Shown here: positions 17,343 through 27,010 of the stretch, piece after piece
Position numbering within the stretch: position 1 is the stretch's first letter
Layout of the letters: every line of letters starts with the position of its first letter
NCBI GenBank assembly: GCA_031276545.1
Contig: JAISMW010000043.1
Coordinates: 1 to 33,318 of the forward strand
DNA: 33,318 bases
Source of the DNA: Tannerellaceae bacterium
GTDB taxonomy: Bacteria; Bacteroidota; Bacteroidia; Bacteroidales; Tannerellaceae
Reading direction: 5' to 3'
Program-made: the position numbers and the translations under genes
Notes under the pieces: generated by a model
Told to the model about the DNA's origin: nothing
The model's input: the letters and a program-made list of their open reading frames with translations, nothing else
Database searches by the model: none

Positions 17343-18896
17343 TCAGTGCAGGCGTCCCGACAGCACGGCAGGATGGAGATAGCCGCCGCTGTTGTCCACC
17401 CCGACCTCTACCCGGTCTCCTTCAAAACGGCAGGTATACGTCTCCTCCTGGTAATCTTCCACATAAAGCAGCCGGAGCCGGAGTTCATCCTTTGCCGTCC
17501 AGCTTCCGTATCCCGCCGTGGCAAAAGGCGACATCCCTTCGGGGTTTTTTCGCGGATTGTGGAAGTAAGGGCTTTCCTTCTCCGTCTCCCCATACTGCCA
17601 GTTGTCCAGTCCGAAGGGAAGCTCAAAGGAAGCGCTGTCCGCCGTCAGTGTCAGTCGTATATCGCCCGATTCACCGAAAGCGAAAGAAAGCGATTGCAGC
17701 CCCCGATCGTTCGGCTCCACCGTATAGGAACGCACCGTATTCCGGGGTATATCCTCCAGCTCTTCGGGAGTGCGGAAAGGATCGGGTACAGCCAGGGAAC
17801 TCAGCATACTCGACAATTCTTCCGTATCTTCTACTCTGGCGATATATTCGCCTTCCACCATCACCGGTTGCAGATGCTCGAACACCAGGCGCAGCACCTG
17901 CTCATCGCCGGTATTTTCGGTGATGACCACCACCGCGTCCTGTTCGGGCATGACGATGATAAACTGCCCGTCGGCGCCGGCGGCACGGTACGCATTATGC
18001 GTGCAGCGCCATATCTGGTATCCGTATCCCTGCACCCCGTTGTCGTGCAGTTCTTCCTCCAGCGTCAGACCGTCACGCTGGTATATCTGAATGGACGAAG
18101 CCTCCTTTATCCAGGCTTCGGAGAGCAGTTGTCTGCCGTTCCACTGTCCTTTTTGCAGATAGAACTGCCCCAGCCGGGCCATATCTTCCGTCCGGATACG
18201 CATACCCCATCCGCCGGCGCTGTTGCCCTGCGGATCGGTTTCCCACCGGACATCGGTTATATTCAGCGGCTCGAAGAGGCGCGTCCGGAGATACTCCTCC
18301 ACCGTCTGCCCCGTTACCTTCCGGATAATGGCCGACAGCATGTACGAAGCATACGAACTGTACCCGAAGACCGTCCCCGGCCGGTGCACGACAGGAGTAG
18401 CCAGAAACCGTTTCACCCAGTCGCCTTCGGACATATAGAAGACCGGCGCCGGATCCTGCCCCACGCTCATGGTGAGCAGATGTTTCACGGTAAGCTCTTC
18501 CAGATAAGGCGACACCTCCGGCGGCAACTCATCGGGAAAGAAAGAAACAACCCTGTCGTCTACGCTCAACCGGTTTTCCTGCACGGCAAAACCGATAGCC
18601 GTAGACGTAAACGTTTTGCTCACCGAGTGCATAATATGGCGGTACTTTGCCCGGTAAGGATACCACCAGCCCTCCACCACCACATTGCCATGCCTCAGAA
18701 TCATCAGGCTGTGCATATCAATACCTTTCGATTTTACCTCCTCCAGGAAACGGAGAATCCCCACGGTACGCATACCCTCCTTTTCGGGCGAACTGCGCCG
18801 CAGCACCTCCTGCCCTTCTTTCCTTGGTACACACGACAACAGACAGGACAGGAACATAATTCCTGCAGCCCAATAGCGAAACATGCCTCTACCCAT
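17343..18896 (-). CDS. Lipoprotein serine hydrolase (beta-lactamase/esterase family)
   Basis: 517-residue lipoprotein. The signal FLSCLLSC places the lipidated Cys at 22; a start at Met5 would give a more usual signal. The hydrolase domain (about 45-345) has HSVSK with nucleophile Ser91 and Lys94, YSS at 179-181 in place of the usual Tyr-x-Asn, and GADGQFIIVMPEQDAVVV as the last motif. About 170 further residues form a C-terminal beta-rich domain that its fused paralogue lacks. Members of this family are esterases, D-amino acid amidases or penicillin-recognising proteins; resistance to beta-lactams cannot be inferred. It is the first gene of the operon and has a good promoter just upstream. 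Confidence 0.88.
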   Translation of the reverse strand: MGRGMFRYWAAGIMFLSCLLSCVPRKEGQEVLRRSSPEKEGMRTVGILRFLEEVKSKGIDMHSLMILRHGNVVVEGWWYPYRAKYRHIMHSVSKTFTSTAIGFAVQENRLSVDDRVVSFFPDELPPEVSPYLEELTVKHLLTMSVGQDPAPVFYMSEGDWVKRFLATPVVHRPGTVFGYSSYASYMLSAIIRKVTGQTVEEYLRTRLFEPLNITDVRWETDPQGNSAGGWGMRIRTEDMARLGQFYLQKGQWNGRQLLSEAWIKEASSIQIYQRDGLTLEEELHDNGVQGYGYQIWRCTHNAYRAAGADGQFIIVMPEQDAVVVITENTGDEQVLRLVFEHLQPVMVEGEYIARVEDTEELSSMLSSLAVPDPFRTPEELEDIPRNTVRSYTVEPNDRGLQSLSFAFGESGDIRLTLTADSASFELPFGLDNWQYGETEKESPYFHNPRKNPEGMSPFATAGYGSWTAKDELRLRLLYVEDYQEETYTCRFEGDRVEVGVDNSGGYLHPAVLSGRLH

Positions 18897-18928
18897 AACA
18901 GTAATGTTTTTAAATGATTTGAATTTCG

Positions 18929-18961
18929 CAAATATACTCTTTATTGATGGAAAAGAAGCAA
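18929..18961 (-). promoter_or_regulatory. Promoter of the serine hydrolase operon
   Basis: On the minus strand TATATTTG (18936-18929) matches the Bacteroidota -7 element exactly. TTG at 18961-18959 lies 22 bases upstream in the -33 position. Transcription would start about 25 bases before the ATG at 18896. No dyad operator is evident next to it. Confidence 0.65.
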
Positions 18962-19212
18962 TCCCGATTCATCCTTCCGGCTATCACGGTTTGCATATAA
19001 ACAGTTATGAAAGGGAAGCTCCCGGAGGCGATGTGAAGGTATAGTGTGCCACGAACGGACTTCTGCCTGAATAACAGAAGTTCGATGCGTTCAGTGAGAG
19101 ATGAGGGAGGTCCCCTCGGAACCGCCTTCAGGAGGAGGTTTCAAACCGCGGCGTGCGGCTTTAGTAAAGAGCTATGGATGTCATATTCAGGGGCAGACCA
19201 GTCTGTAGTAGT
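18962..19212. other. Gene-free gap between the hydrolase promoter and the 21-bp array
   Basis: About 250 bases with no convincing gene. A rightward frame from 19046 is open only because it continues into the 21-bp repeats. I recognise nothing else here. Confidence 0.4.
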
Positions 19213-19401
19213 CATAGGCTCCGGGTGTCCCCACATAGGCTCCGGGTGTCCCCACATCTGCTCCGGGTGTCCCCACATTTGCTCCGGGTGTCCCCACATT
19301 TACTCGGTGTAGCCCCGTATAAGCTTGGTGTAGCCCCGTATAAGCTTGGTGTAGCCCCGCATAAATTTTGTAGGGCTACACATAAGCTCGGTGGGGGCAT
19401 A
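19213..19401. repeat. Tandem array of nine 21-bp repeats
   Basis: Units begin exactly every 21 bases from 19213 to 19381. Units 1-4 read CAT--GCTCCGGGTGTCCCCA. Unit 5 is a hybrid and units 6-7 read TATAAGCTTGGTGTAGCCCCG. Units 8-9 are diverged but in register. GTGTAGCCC (19349-19357) and GGGCTACAC (19373-19381) form a 9-bp hairpin inside it that could end the sprA transcript. As 21 is a multiple of 3, heptapeptide-repeat frames appear on both strands; I regard them as non-coding. Confidence 0.9.
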
Positions 19402-19566
19402 AAATGGCTTCGGGATTACACCGGCAGGGCAGGAATGGGTTTGTTTTTTAATGTGTTTGCCTTGTGCAAAACGCAAAGTCATTTGAAATTTCCAAACCCA
19501 GACGCAGTATCGACAAGCATGGAGAAGTCTTTTTGACTGACTGAGTAAACAGCATTGATTTGCTAT
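19402..19566. other. Gap downstream of sprA, nothing recognised
   Basis: Intergenic sequence with no supportable gene, RNA or hairpin apart from the neighbouring repeats. Confidence 0.4.
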
Positions 19567-19614
19567 CCGTTATTCACTGTTCACTGTTCACTATTCACTG
19601 TTTACTGTTCACTG
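19567..19614. repeat. Short degenerate TTCACTG tandem repeat
   Basis: About six imperfect copies of TTCACTG(T/A) directly after the sprA stop. Words of the same kind (GTGAACAG, GTTAGCGGTT) occur beyond the other end of the ruvA-sprA pair near 27675-27810. Confidence 0.7.
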
Positions 19615-19621
19615 ATTTGTC

Positions 19622-22600
19622 CTATTGGGAAAAAGAGAAGCGGATGCTGATTCCATAGTTGGAGTTAGAGGTAGGATAGGCGGCGCTGGAGATGAGGGGT
19701 TCGTTGATTTGCAAGTCGTAGTAGGCGCGTAAGGCCAGCGAACGGCTGATGCCGTAGTCGGCAGAGAACTGGATGGTCTTCGATATGTTTCCGCTGGTGG
19801 CCTGCGTCATCAGCTCCTGTATCTTGCGGATCAGGGACTGCATTTTGCGGTACGAGAAATCCAAACGTACGGTAAGGTCGTTGCTGAAGTTTTGGGCGGC
19901 TTTCATCTTTAATACCTTATTGAACTCTGTGAGTTTATATCCTGCTCCTATCACTATTTCGTCCGAACGTGATTCGACCAGTTGGAAGGACGAGATGTTG
20001 AGGTTGAGGTTGCGGGTGGTACGGTATTCGCCACGAAGCGTCACGTTGGTCAGCAAGGTACCGTCCAGCCCGATCAGCGGACTGAAGCCTTCCGTGATAT
20101 TCACCGACGCAATGCTATAGGGGGATGATGGCGCAGGGTTGCCCGTCAGTACATCCTGTATATAGCCCATGTCGTTCCGGCCGGCATCCGCCCAGTTCAG
20201 GAAAGAGGAAAAGCCGCCTACGGCATAGTTGCAGCGATACTGGTGAGTGAACAGCAGGCTTTTGAAATATTTACTGATGACCGGGATACGGGTCAGACCG
20301 TCGTACGAAAGGCGCCAGTTGGGGAGCAGGGAGGAAATGGCGGGGAAGGCGCTCAGCGGGATACGGCTTGCATCCTTTCCCGTATAGGCTGCCAGGAAAG
20401 CGGGAATCAGCACATCGGTGGAGTTTCGGCTGACGCTCCCGTTTTCGAGCGCCGGATTGTAGGGCTGTCCGGCCCAGGAGGTGTTCGCCAGGAAGCCGGT
20501 GTTCGGATAGGTTGTTCCGGCATAGCGGTTTTCCAGTCGACGGGAGATGACGTCGCGGTTCTTCAGAAACAGGTCGAATACCTTCGATGCGTAGCCGTTT
20601 GCCATGCTTCCCATTCCTTCAAAGAAGGATCCGGCGGCAATGGTTGACATGGTGAAAGTGCCTCCTCTGATTTCCGGCATTCCGCTGTACATATACTGTA
20701 TTTCTGTGTTCCGCGTATCCATGCGGTTGGCGTTCAGGTCTATTTTCAGGCCGGCGAACGGCTCCAGGTTTATATTGACGGTCAAATTTTTCGTTCCGCT
20801 GATAATTGCCGGGGATATATTGGTTCGGTTCATAATCAGCCAGTCTCTTTCGTACAGGCGGTGGATATAGTCTCTGTTTACGTCTCCTAAGGCGAAACCT
20901 ATTCCCGGCGCCAGTCCGTGTAAGGTACGTCCCTGTCCGAACATGTCTCCCACTTCCGGACGGAATCCCGGTATCATCATTCCGTCCGTGGCTGCATATT
21001 GTATGTTGAGGCGCCGCACCATCATGAGTAAGCGCAGTCCGTGTTCGGCTGCTTTATAGAAGATCCGGTCTGTGGAAGCGGGAGCCATCCGGAGTGTCAG
21101 GGTGAGGCTGACGGAGTCTCGGTTCTCAATGCGTATGCGGGCATAGTCAACGGGTTTGAAGCGTATCCGGTAGGCTTTCCCGTTGGCATCCCGTGCCGTT
21201 ACAATCAGCCGTTTGGACAGCATGTCATGCTGTACGACCGTGGCGCTGTCGGGGCTGAGCTGTACGGTTTTCTCTATCTTTATTTCCTTCGGTTTCCGGG
21301 CGGCCGGTGTCTGTGTGCGTGTGGATCCTCCGGATTTCTGGTTGATTCCCCGCAGGAATTTATTCTTATTGTAAAAACTCTGCAAATTGAAGCTGCCCTG
21401 TACATCTACCTGCCGCTGGTTGCGGATGGAATTGCCTATTTCGACCGTCCGGTCTATTACGGCGCCGCGGTCCCAATTGTATGCGGCATTGTACATCACG
21501 GAAGCATTTATCCAGTCGAGGATCGGGATGAACTGGAAAGGCAGCGTATAGGTGAGATTCAGTCGCTGGTCGTATTTCATGGGGACTCCCAGGCTACGGA
21601 TGCTTTGTTCTACGGAATCCTTCCATACCTGGTATTTGTCCGGATTCAGCGTTTTGTTTACCTGCACATGGGGCTCTTCGATACGGGCATTGGTGCCCGA
21701 CGAGAAGGTAGCCCGGAGGCTGTTTGTGAAATTCCAGTTTAAATTGAAAGCTCTGTCCCAAAAGAAATTTTGGCTGAAGGAAAGCAGATTGCTTCTGTCT
21801 TGAGATTCCGGATTGTTCAGGTTGCGCATCTGCATTTCATAATAGTTGCGCATCATGGAGGTCTGGAAGCTGATGTTTGCCGGGAGATAGTTTATGCTCA
21901 ACTGCTTGGCATAGCGTGTATATCCGTTCTCTTTTTTCAGTTGGGCAAAGGGGCGGAAGGGTGGGAGGTACGGCGTATAATTATAGGTGAAACTGCCACG
22001 GTAATCTTTGGTGGTTTCGTACTCCACGTCCGGCCTGTTTCGCTGATTCTCGCTGTAGGAATAGCCTATGCTGAAGTTGGCAGGGTCGTAGGGCATCGGT
22101 GTTTTGCTTTTGATGTCCACTTTGATATTATTGAATGCTACGCTTTTGATAACGGAGCGCTCGCGCGTAAAGCTGATGATGGAATCCTTTTCCGCACGTG
22201 TAGCGGCATCCAGCGCGTCCTTAAGGACTATATCCTGGTCTAAGGGGTTGTATTTGGGGTCTATGATTTCTTTCGAGTAGGCATAGTATAGCGGTATGCT
22301 TACTTTGGCTTTTTCGGGGAAGAAGCGTCCCAGCTCCACGTTGGCGGCCACGCTGTACTGTGTGTAGTCGTCCAGGCGGCGTTCGTTTACAGACTGGTCC
22401 AGTCCTCCAAACCCGACGGTTTCCATACGTCCGCTTAGGTTCACGGAACCCAGGTCGGACAGGGCGATGTTCAGATTGCCGTTTGCCGCCCATCCGCCGT
22501 CTTCGCTGAAATCGGTCAGGCGCAGTTCGTTCACCCATACTTCCGCGCTCTTGACCTCTCCCGAATTGTTGCGCACGCCAATCATGATGATCTTCACTTC

Positions 22601-25600
22601 CGACAGGCTGGGATTCCCCACCACGCTGATTTTGTTTTTGGTGTTGTCCGGGTCGTATTCGGAATATACGGTATGGAATGTCACGTCGTTCCGGCCGGAG
22701 CGCTTGCTGCGGTTGCGGTTCAGTTTCAGGTCTGTCAGTACTTCGAGGCGGAAATCCATCATATTATCGGCCGGCCATACCTCTTCCGGAGACAGATAGG
22801 CGGTATAGTCGCCGCGGTGGGGTGTCAGCCGGAGCGGCACTTCGTACTCGTAGTAGTTGTTCTTGTAGTCCGATCCTAAGCGTATGAACACCGACAGGTC
22901 GTTATTGGTCAGCCCCGTTACATCGTCGATAAGCGATTCGGCGTGTACGAAGAGCTGCATCCGCTTGTACTGCCTCATATCGTAATAGGTGCTTTTATAC
23001 ACGGCACGGGCGTCTTGCGAGGCCAAATTTGTTATCTTCAGGGAGAGGGACTGTTCGTTTTGTTGCACAATTTGCGGCTGGCCGGGGTCTATCATGCGGG
23101 TTACTCCCGGAGGCAGTACGTAATTGACCGGGGTACGGTTGGCGTTCTTTTCGATATTGACCGACGCCACATCCAAGGTAGCTCCCGGGGAGGGAAGCAT
23201 GGAGGGGTTGGACAAATCCTGCGTATAGGCTCTCCATTCGCCCCGCACCAGTTCGAAGGTGCCGAAGCGGAGGATGGTGGTATCGCGAAACCCCGTCATG
23301 TACATTCGCATGAAGCGGACGGTTTTAAAATCGCGGATGGAGCCGACGGCTTTGGTGTACTGTTTCACCGGAATTTTAAACTGATACCAGTCGACGGTTT
23401 CTGTGGCGCCGTTCTCCAGGTTCACTTTGGCCGATCGCTTCCCCACGATGAAGTTTGAGCCTACTTCCAGGTCCTGCGGACGGAGCGACACCCGGTACTG
23501 AAAATAGCGTTCGTTTTCGTTCATGGTGTTATCCTGGTTGAAGTCTTCCACATCGGGAGTAGTCCGCGAGGATGCGTTGTAGCGCTGGTCTTCGGCGGCG
23601 GCGCTGTTGCCTTCCGTTCCGTTGTAGTGTTTGTACCGTTCCAGGATGCCGACCTCATCCCTGTCGAGGTCGGCTCCCCGGTAGTGGCGGAAGTTATCGC
23701 CGGCCGGATCTTTGCGGAACAGCTCGAAGACTTCCGGTTGGAGTTTCTCCTGCAGCTTCATCAGGTAATTTTCGTAGGCAGGGTAGGTCTGTTCTTCTTC
23801 CGAGGAGAGGCCGTTGAATCCCACATCCTGCAGCCGGCGGGCGCCTGCCGTATTGTCGAAGGCATACACCGTACTTTGCGTGCGGGGCACTTTTCCCCAC
23901 ACCGTGTATTCCACTTTTGCGGTATCGCCGTCTATCGGCAGGCCGTTCTCGAAAAACTTCTTTTCGTCCTTCAGCACATCTTCCGATATTTCGCCGAGGT
24001 TGAAGTACAAATCGCCTCCTTCGGCATTGGGTTTGTAGAGATAGGGGTCGAGCATCCAAAATTCGATGTATTCGATATTGGCCGCCTCGAAATCGCTCTG
24101 ATCTATTTTGCGCATCATGCCCCCCCAGCGTTTCTCCGGACTGCTCAGTGTGCCGTCGGGATTCATGCCGTCGGCATCCAGGTTGTACGGGCCCCGCACA
24201 TTCGGATAAAATGCCACGTTCAAGACCGGCAGCAGATTCCCCTCGTTGTAGGCCAGTTCCTGATCGGGGAACAGTTCGTCCACACGCACGGCACGCACGT
24301 AGTGGTTCGAAAGCTGGTCTTTGTCCCTTTTGATATGCGCCGGCGCCAGGGTAGAGTTCGGCCTTGTAAACATACCGTCTATATAGTACCAGGCCAGCAG
24401 GGCTCGGTTTTTGCCGTAGTCCGTACTGTTCACCAGCCCGGCTTCGGGAAACGTCCCGTTTACGCCGTCTTCAACCGGTGTACCGGACAGGTTCCAGGGA
24501 TAGGGATTCAGCAGGTCGAAACTGCTTTGCGTGGACTCGAAGTCGTCTATGTACGAATACCGGCCGGTATATTTGTTCTCGTAATGTCCGGCTATCAGGT
24601 GGGCAAATTCCGCATTGAAGGAAATCCGGCTGGGAGCGGTGAGCGTCAGCAGCGGCAGTTTGTCCAGCATATTGGTGAGCCACTGGCTTTCGGTTTTGTA
24701 CGAGGTATTCAGCCCCCAAAGCGTATTGCGGATGGATTCGTCGCCGAAAGCCGTTTTGGTGGTCAGGGGCATTTCAGACAGATGCATGATGGTGCCTCCC
24801 AGGCTGAAGTCCTTGCCGAACTGGTAGTTCAGGTCGAGACCCATCAGGGTCTTACGCTGCATACTGTAGAACGACTGGTTCTCCAGGCTCACGCTTACGG
24901 GTGTACCGCTTGCAATGATGCCTTCGTTCAGAATGGTGACGATGCCCGACGTATAGTCTACGATATAGTCTACGTTTTCGGCAAGCAACTGTCCGCCGGC
25001 CGTGACGCGAACCGATCCCCGCGCTACGTTCGAGGCTCCCAACTGTATCTCGGAACCCGACGAGGCCTTGTATTCCCCGCGCAGGATAAATTTATTTTTC
25101 TCGGCTATCTGGCGGGCTACCGTCAGGGTGGAGTCATACAGTTCCTGATAGACGTATTTACTGCTCACCGCTGCGTCCCCTATTTTTGCCTGCAGATGCG
25201 AGCCGAAAGGCTCTATCACCGGGAAGATGATGCGCCCGTTGGCGGGCAGTACCGTAACGCCTTCCACAAAGTCGTAAAAGCCGTCGGGAAAGGGTTCGTT
25301 CTTCGCGTCGAGCCGGTCTACATTCATCACCTTCAGCAGGATTTGGTCTTTCACGTCGCCCTCCGGCAGGTAGTTCACGTAAGTCCCCGTCGTATCGCTC
25401 TGGTACAGGATGTCGAGGCGGAATTTTTCCTTCTGTACGGAATAGGCATCCAGCGAATAGATGTTTTTCATCATCAGATCCCAGCACATCATGTCGGGCG
25501 ACAGGGAGGTTCCTTTCAGCAGTTTTACGTAGAGCGTACGGCCGGTTTCGTTTGTATTGTCGGTAGAGAACTCGCCCACCTGGTAGGCCGTACCGTTGTA

Positions 25601-27010
25601 CTGGAAATCGAACGCCACGGCCAGCACTTCGTCGGGCTGCAAATGCATGTTCAGCGAGATGTACCCCAATTGCCGGTTCACCGTATATTCCGATTCCGAC
25701 AGCAGGCGCGCGCTTTCTATCTTTTCGTAGTCGCGGCTACCTTCCATGATGCCGCCCAGCACCTGATTCACCCGGCTGCTCTCGCGGGCGTCGGGAAATT
25801 CGTCGAGGAGTCGCCGGTACAGCGTGTTGGCATTGTTGTAGGGGATGGCGAGCGAGCCCTGGGGACGAACCTGGGCGGTATTGCCTATTTCCCTGTATTC
25901 TCCCAGGTCGGTAAAGGCCACAATATTGCGTGCCTGATCGAAACTGCTGCGCTTGTTGGTAATCCACACTTCCACGCGGTTGATGCTGACGGCCGAGCGG
26001 ATATAGGGCAGTTGCTCCAGGGCAAAGTCGTACGTGTCCCTGAAATAATGACCAAGGAAGAAGTGCCGGTTTTCATCGTATCCGTCGACGGTAATCTCGA
26101 AAGGCTTCGTCTGTACGCCGCCTTTTGAATTGACCGTTTGCGACTGCGATTCCTGCTGGGCCAGCAGCGCATTGATGCGCAGCTTGCCGAACTGCAGGTC
26201 GGTTCTGACGCCGAACAGCGCCGCCCCTCCGTGAATCAGGGAATTGCGCGTGCTCATGCTTACGTTTCCGGCCTCGATGGATTTCACTATCTCGTCTTCC
26301 TCGCCGTCGTAGGCCAGCCGGAGCCGCTTGGAGTCGAAGTCGAACGAAGTCTCGGTATTGTAGTTCATTCCGAAGTTCACCTTCGTCCCTACGCTGGCCT
26401 GCACGTTCAACTGAATGTCCTGGTCGAAGTTAAAGAGCGTGCGGTTTCGCGCCCTCACCGGCAGCGAGGGATTTTCGGTTTTGTTCTGTTTCAGCCCCAG
26501 TTTGAGGTCTGCCGATCCCTGCGGACGCACGCGCACCCCTCCCTTGCCGAATATCCTGTCGGCCGGGCCGATGTCGAACTGCATGTCCATGATGTTGAAC
26601 TCGCTGTTTGCCGCCTTCTGGAATTCCTCTTCGTTCCGTTGCCGGAAATAGGAGCGCATGGATTGCTGCATATTGTACTGCAGGTATTCGTCGGGAGTCA
26701 GCTTCAGGGGTGTCCCTATCTCCGTGTCTCCGATGCGCGTACGGATCAGGTAGGCGCCCGTGCGGAGGTCGTATTCGATGGACGTCTTCACGTTCTCAGG
26801 GTCGCGCAGGTCGGCGGGCAGCGGCCTTTCCACGTCGAGGTATTCTTCCGGCATTGTTTTGGCCACGGGAAAACGCGCCGGAACCGTATCATCCTGCCAT
26901 ACCTCCGGACGCGGAGCAGCGTAAGCCGGACGGTAGGCGTAGAGCGAAAAGAATCCGGCGATAAGCAATCCCACCGCCGGTATCATCACATATTTGCGTG
27001 TCCTTTCCAT
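19622..27010 (-). CDS. sprA: SprA/Sov, outer-membrane translocon of the type IX secretion system
   Basis: 2462-residue protein, the giant single-chain barrel through which T9SS cargo crosses the outer membrane. An N-terminal hydrophobic segment (about 9-27) and cleavage near AYA-AP (about 32) form the signal. The long N-terminal half has the SprA_N pattern, for example FGKGGVRVRPQGSADLKLG, NFGMNYNTETSFDFDSKRL, and then FGVRTDLQFGKLRINALLAQ. The rest consists of amphipathic strands and Asn/Tyr-rich loops and ends in ISIRFSFSQ. The length matches characterised relatives (about 2400-2500). It starts one base after the ruvA stop, so the two are co-transcribed. It is intact with no internal stop. 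Partner T9SS genes are not in the window, so whether secretion is active cannot be told. Confidence 0.95.
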   Translation of the reverse strand: MERTRKYVMIPAVGLLIAGFFSLYAYRPAYAAPRPEVWQDDTVPARFPVAKTMPEEYLDVERPLPADLRDPENVKTSIEYDLRTGAYLIRTRIGDTEIGTPLKLTPDEYLQYNMQQSMRSYFRQRNEEEFQKAANSEFNIMDMQFDIGPADRIFGKGGVRVRPQGSADLKLGLKQNKTENPSLPVRARNRTLFNFDQDIQLNVQASVGTKVNFGMNYNTETSFDFDSKRLRLAYDGEEDEIVKSIEAGNVSMSTRNSLIHGGAALFGVRTDLQFGKLRINALLAQQESQSQTVNSKGGVQTKPFEITVDGYDENRHFFLGHYFRDTYDFALEQLPYIRSAVSINRVEVWITNKRSSFDQARNIVAFTDLGEYREIGNTAQVRPQGSLAIPYNNANTLYRRLLDEFPDARESSRVNQVLGGIMEGSRDYEKIESARLLSESEYTVNRQLGYISLNMHLQPDEVLAVAFDFQYNGTAYQVGEFSTDNTNETGRTLYVKLLKGTSLSPDMMCWDLMMKNIYSLDAYSVQKEKFRLDILYQSDTTGTYVNYLPEGDVKDQILLKVMNVDRLDAKNEPFPDGFYDFVEGVTVLPANGRIIFPVIEPFGSHLQAKIGDAAVSSKYVYQELYDSTLTVARQIAEKNKFILRGEYKASSGSEIQLGASNVARGSVRVTAGGQLLAENVDYIVDYTSGIVTILNEGIIASGTPVSVSLENQSFYSMQRKTLMGLDLNYQFGKDFSLGGTIMHLSEMPLTTKTAFGDESIRNTLWGLNTSYKTESQWLTNMLDKLPLLTLTAPSRISFNAEFAHLIAGHYENKYTGRYSYIDDFESTQSSFDLLNPYPWNLSGTPVEDGVNGTFPEAGLVNSTDYGKNRALLAWYYIDGMFTRPNSTLAPAHIKRDKDQLSNHYVRAVRVDELFPDQELAYNEGNLLPVLNVAFYPNVRGPYNLDADGMNPDGTLSSPEKRWGGMMRKIDQSDFEAANIEYIEFWMLDPYLYKPNAEGGDLYFNLGEISEDVLKDEKKFFENGLPIDGDTAKVEYTVWGKVPRTQSTVYAFDNTAGARRLQDVGFNGLSSEEEQTYPAYENYLMKLQEKLQPEVFELFRKDPAGDNFRHYRGADLDRDEVGILERYKHYNGTEGNSAAAEDQRYNASSRTTPDVEDFNQDNTMNENERYFQYRVSLRPQDLEVGSNFIVGKRSAKVNLENGATETVDWYQFKIPVKQYTKAVGSIRDFKTVRFMRMYMTGFRDTTILRFGTFELVRGEWRAYTQDLSNPSMLPSPGATLDVASVNIEKNANRTPVNYVLPPGVTRMIDPGQPQIVQQNEQSLSLKITNLASQDARAVYKSTYYDMRQYKRMQLFVHAESLIDDVTGLTNNDLSVFIRLGSDYKNNYYEYEVPLRLTPHRGDYTAYLSPEEVWPADNMMDFRLEVLTDLKLNRNRSKRSGRNDVTFHTVYSEYDPDNTKNKISVVGNPSLSEVKIIMIGVRNNSGEVKSAEVWVNELRLTDFSEDGGWAANGNLNIALSDLGSVNLSGRMETVGFGGLDQSVNERRLDDYTQYSVAANVELGRFFPEKAKVSIPLYYAYSKEIIDPKYNPLDQDIVLKDALDAATRAEKDSIISFTRERSVIKSVAFNNIKVDIKSKTPMPYDPANFSIGYSYSENQRNRPDVEYETTKDYRGSFTYNYTPYLPPFRPFAQLKKENGYTRYAKQLSINYLPANISFQTSMMRNYYEMQMRNLNNPESQDRSNLLSFSQNFFWDRAFNLNWNFTNSLRATFSSGTNARIEEPHVQVNKTLNPDKYQVWKDSVEQSIRSLGVPMKYDQRLNLTYTLPFQFIPILDWINASVMYNAAYNWDRGAVIDRTVEIGNSIRNQRQVDVQGSFNLQSFYNKNKFLRGINQKSGGSTRTQTPAARKPKEIKIEKTVQLSPDSATVVQHDMLSKRLIVTARDANGKAYRIRFKPVDYARIRIENRDSVSLTLTLRMAPASTDRIFYKAAEHGLRLLMMVRRLNIQYAATDGMMIPGFRPEVGDMFGQGRTLHGLAPGIGFALGDVNRDYIHRLYERDWLIMNRTNISPAIISGTKNLTVNINLEPFAGLKIDLNANRMDTRNTEIQYMYSGMPEIRGGTFTMSTIAAGSFFEGMGSMANGYASKVFDLFLKNRDVISRRLENRYAGTTYPNTGFLANTSWAGQPYNPALENGSVSRNSTDVLIPAFLAAYTGKDASRIPLSAFPAISSLLPNWRLSYDGLTRIPVISKYFKSLLFTHQYRCNYAVGGFSSFLNWADAGRNDMGYIQDVLTGNPAPSSPYSIASVNITEGFSPLIGLDGTLLTNVTLRGEYRTTRNLNLNISSFQLVESRSDEIVIGAGYKLTEFNKVLKMKAAQNFSNDLTVRLDFSYRKMQSLIRKIQELMTQATSGNISKTIQFSADYGISRSLALRAYYDLQINEPLISSAAYPTSNSNYGISIRFSFSQ

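Noticed and set aside
17343..18896. Beta-lactam resistance gene
   Set aside because: The S-x-x-K fold alone is shared by esterases and amidases, the Tyr-x-Asn and third motifs are altered, and there is a large extra C-terminal domain.
19046..19536. Cys/Gly/Pro heptapeptide-repeat small proteins
   Set aside because: They arise on both strands from the 21-bp array and have no start context or homologous feature.
23627..26128. Long rightward open frame of 833 codons inside sprA
   Set aside because: It is the antisense shadow of sprA, whose frame has signal peptide, SprA_N motifs and family-typical length; the shadow has no recognisable domain.
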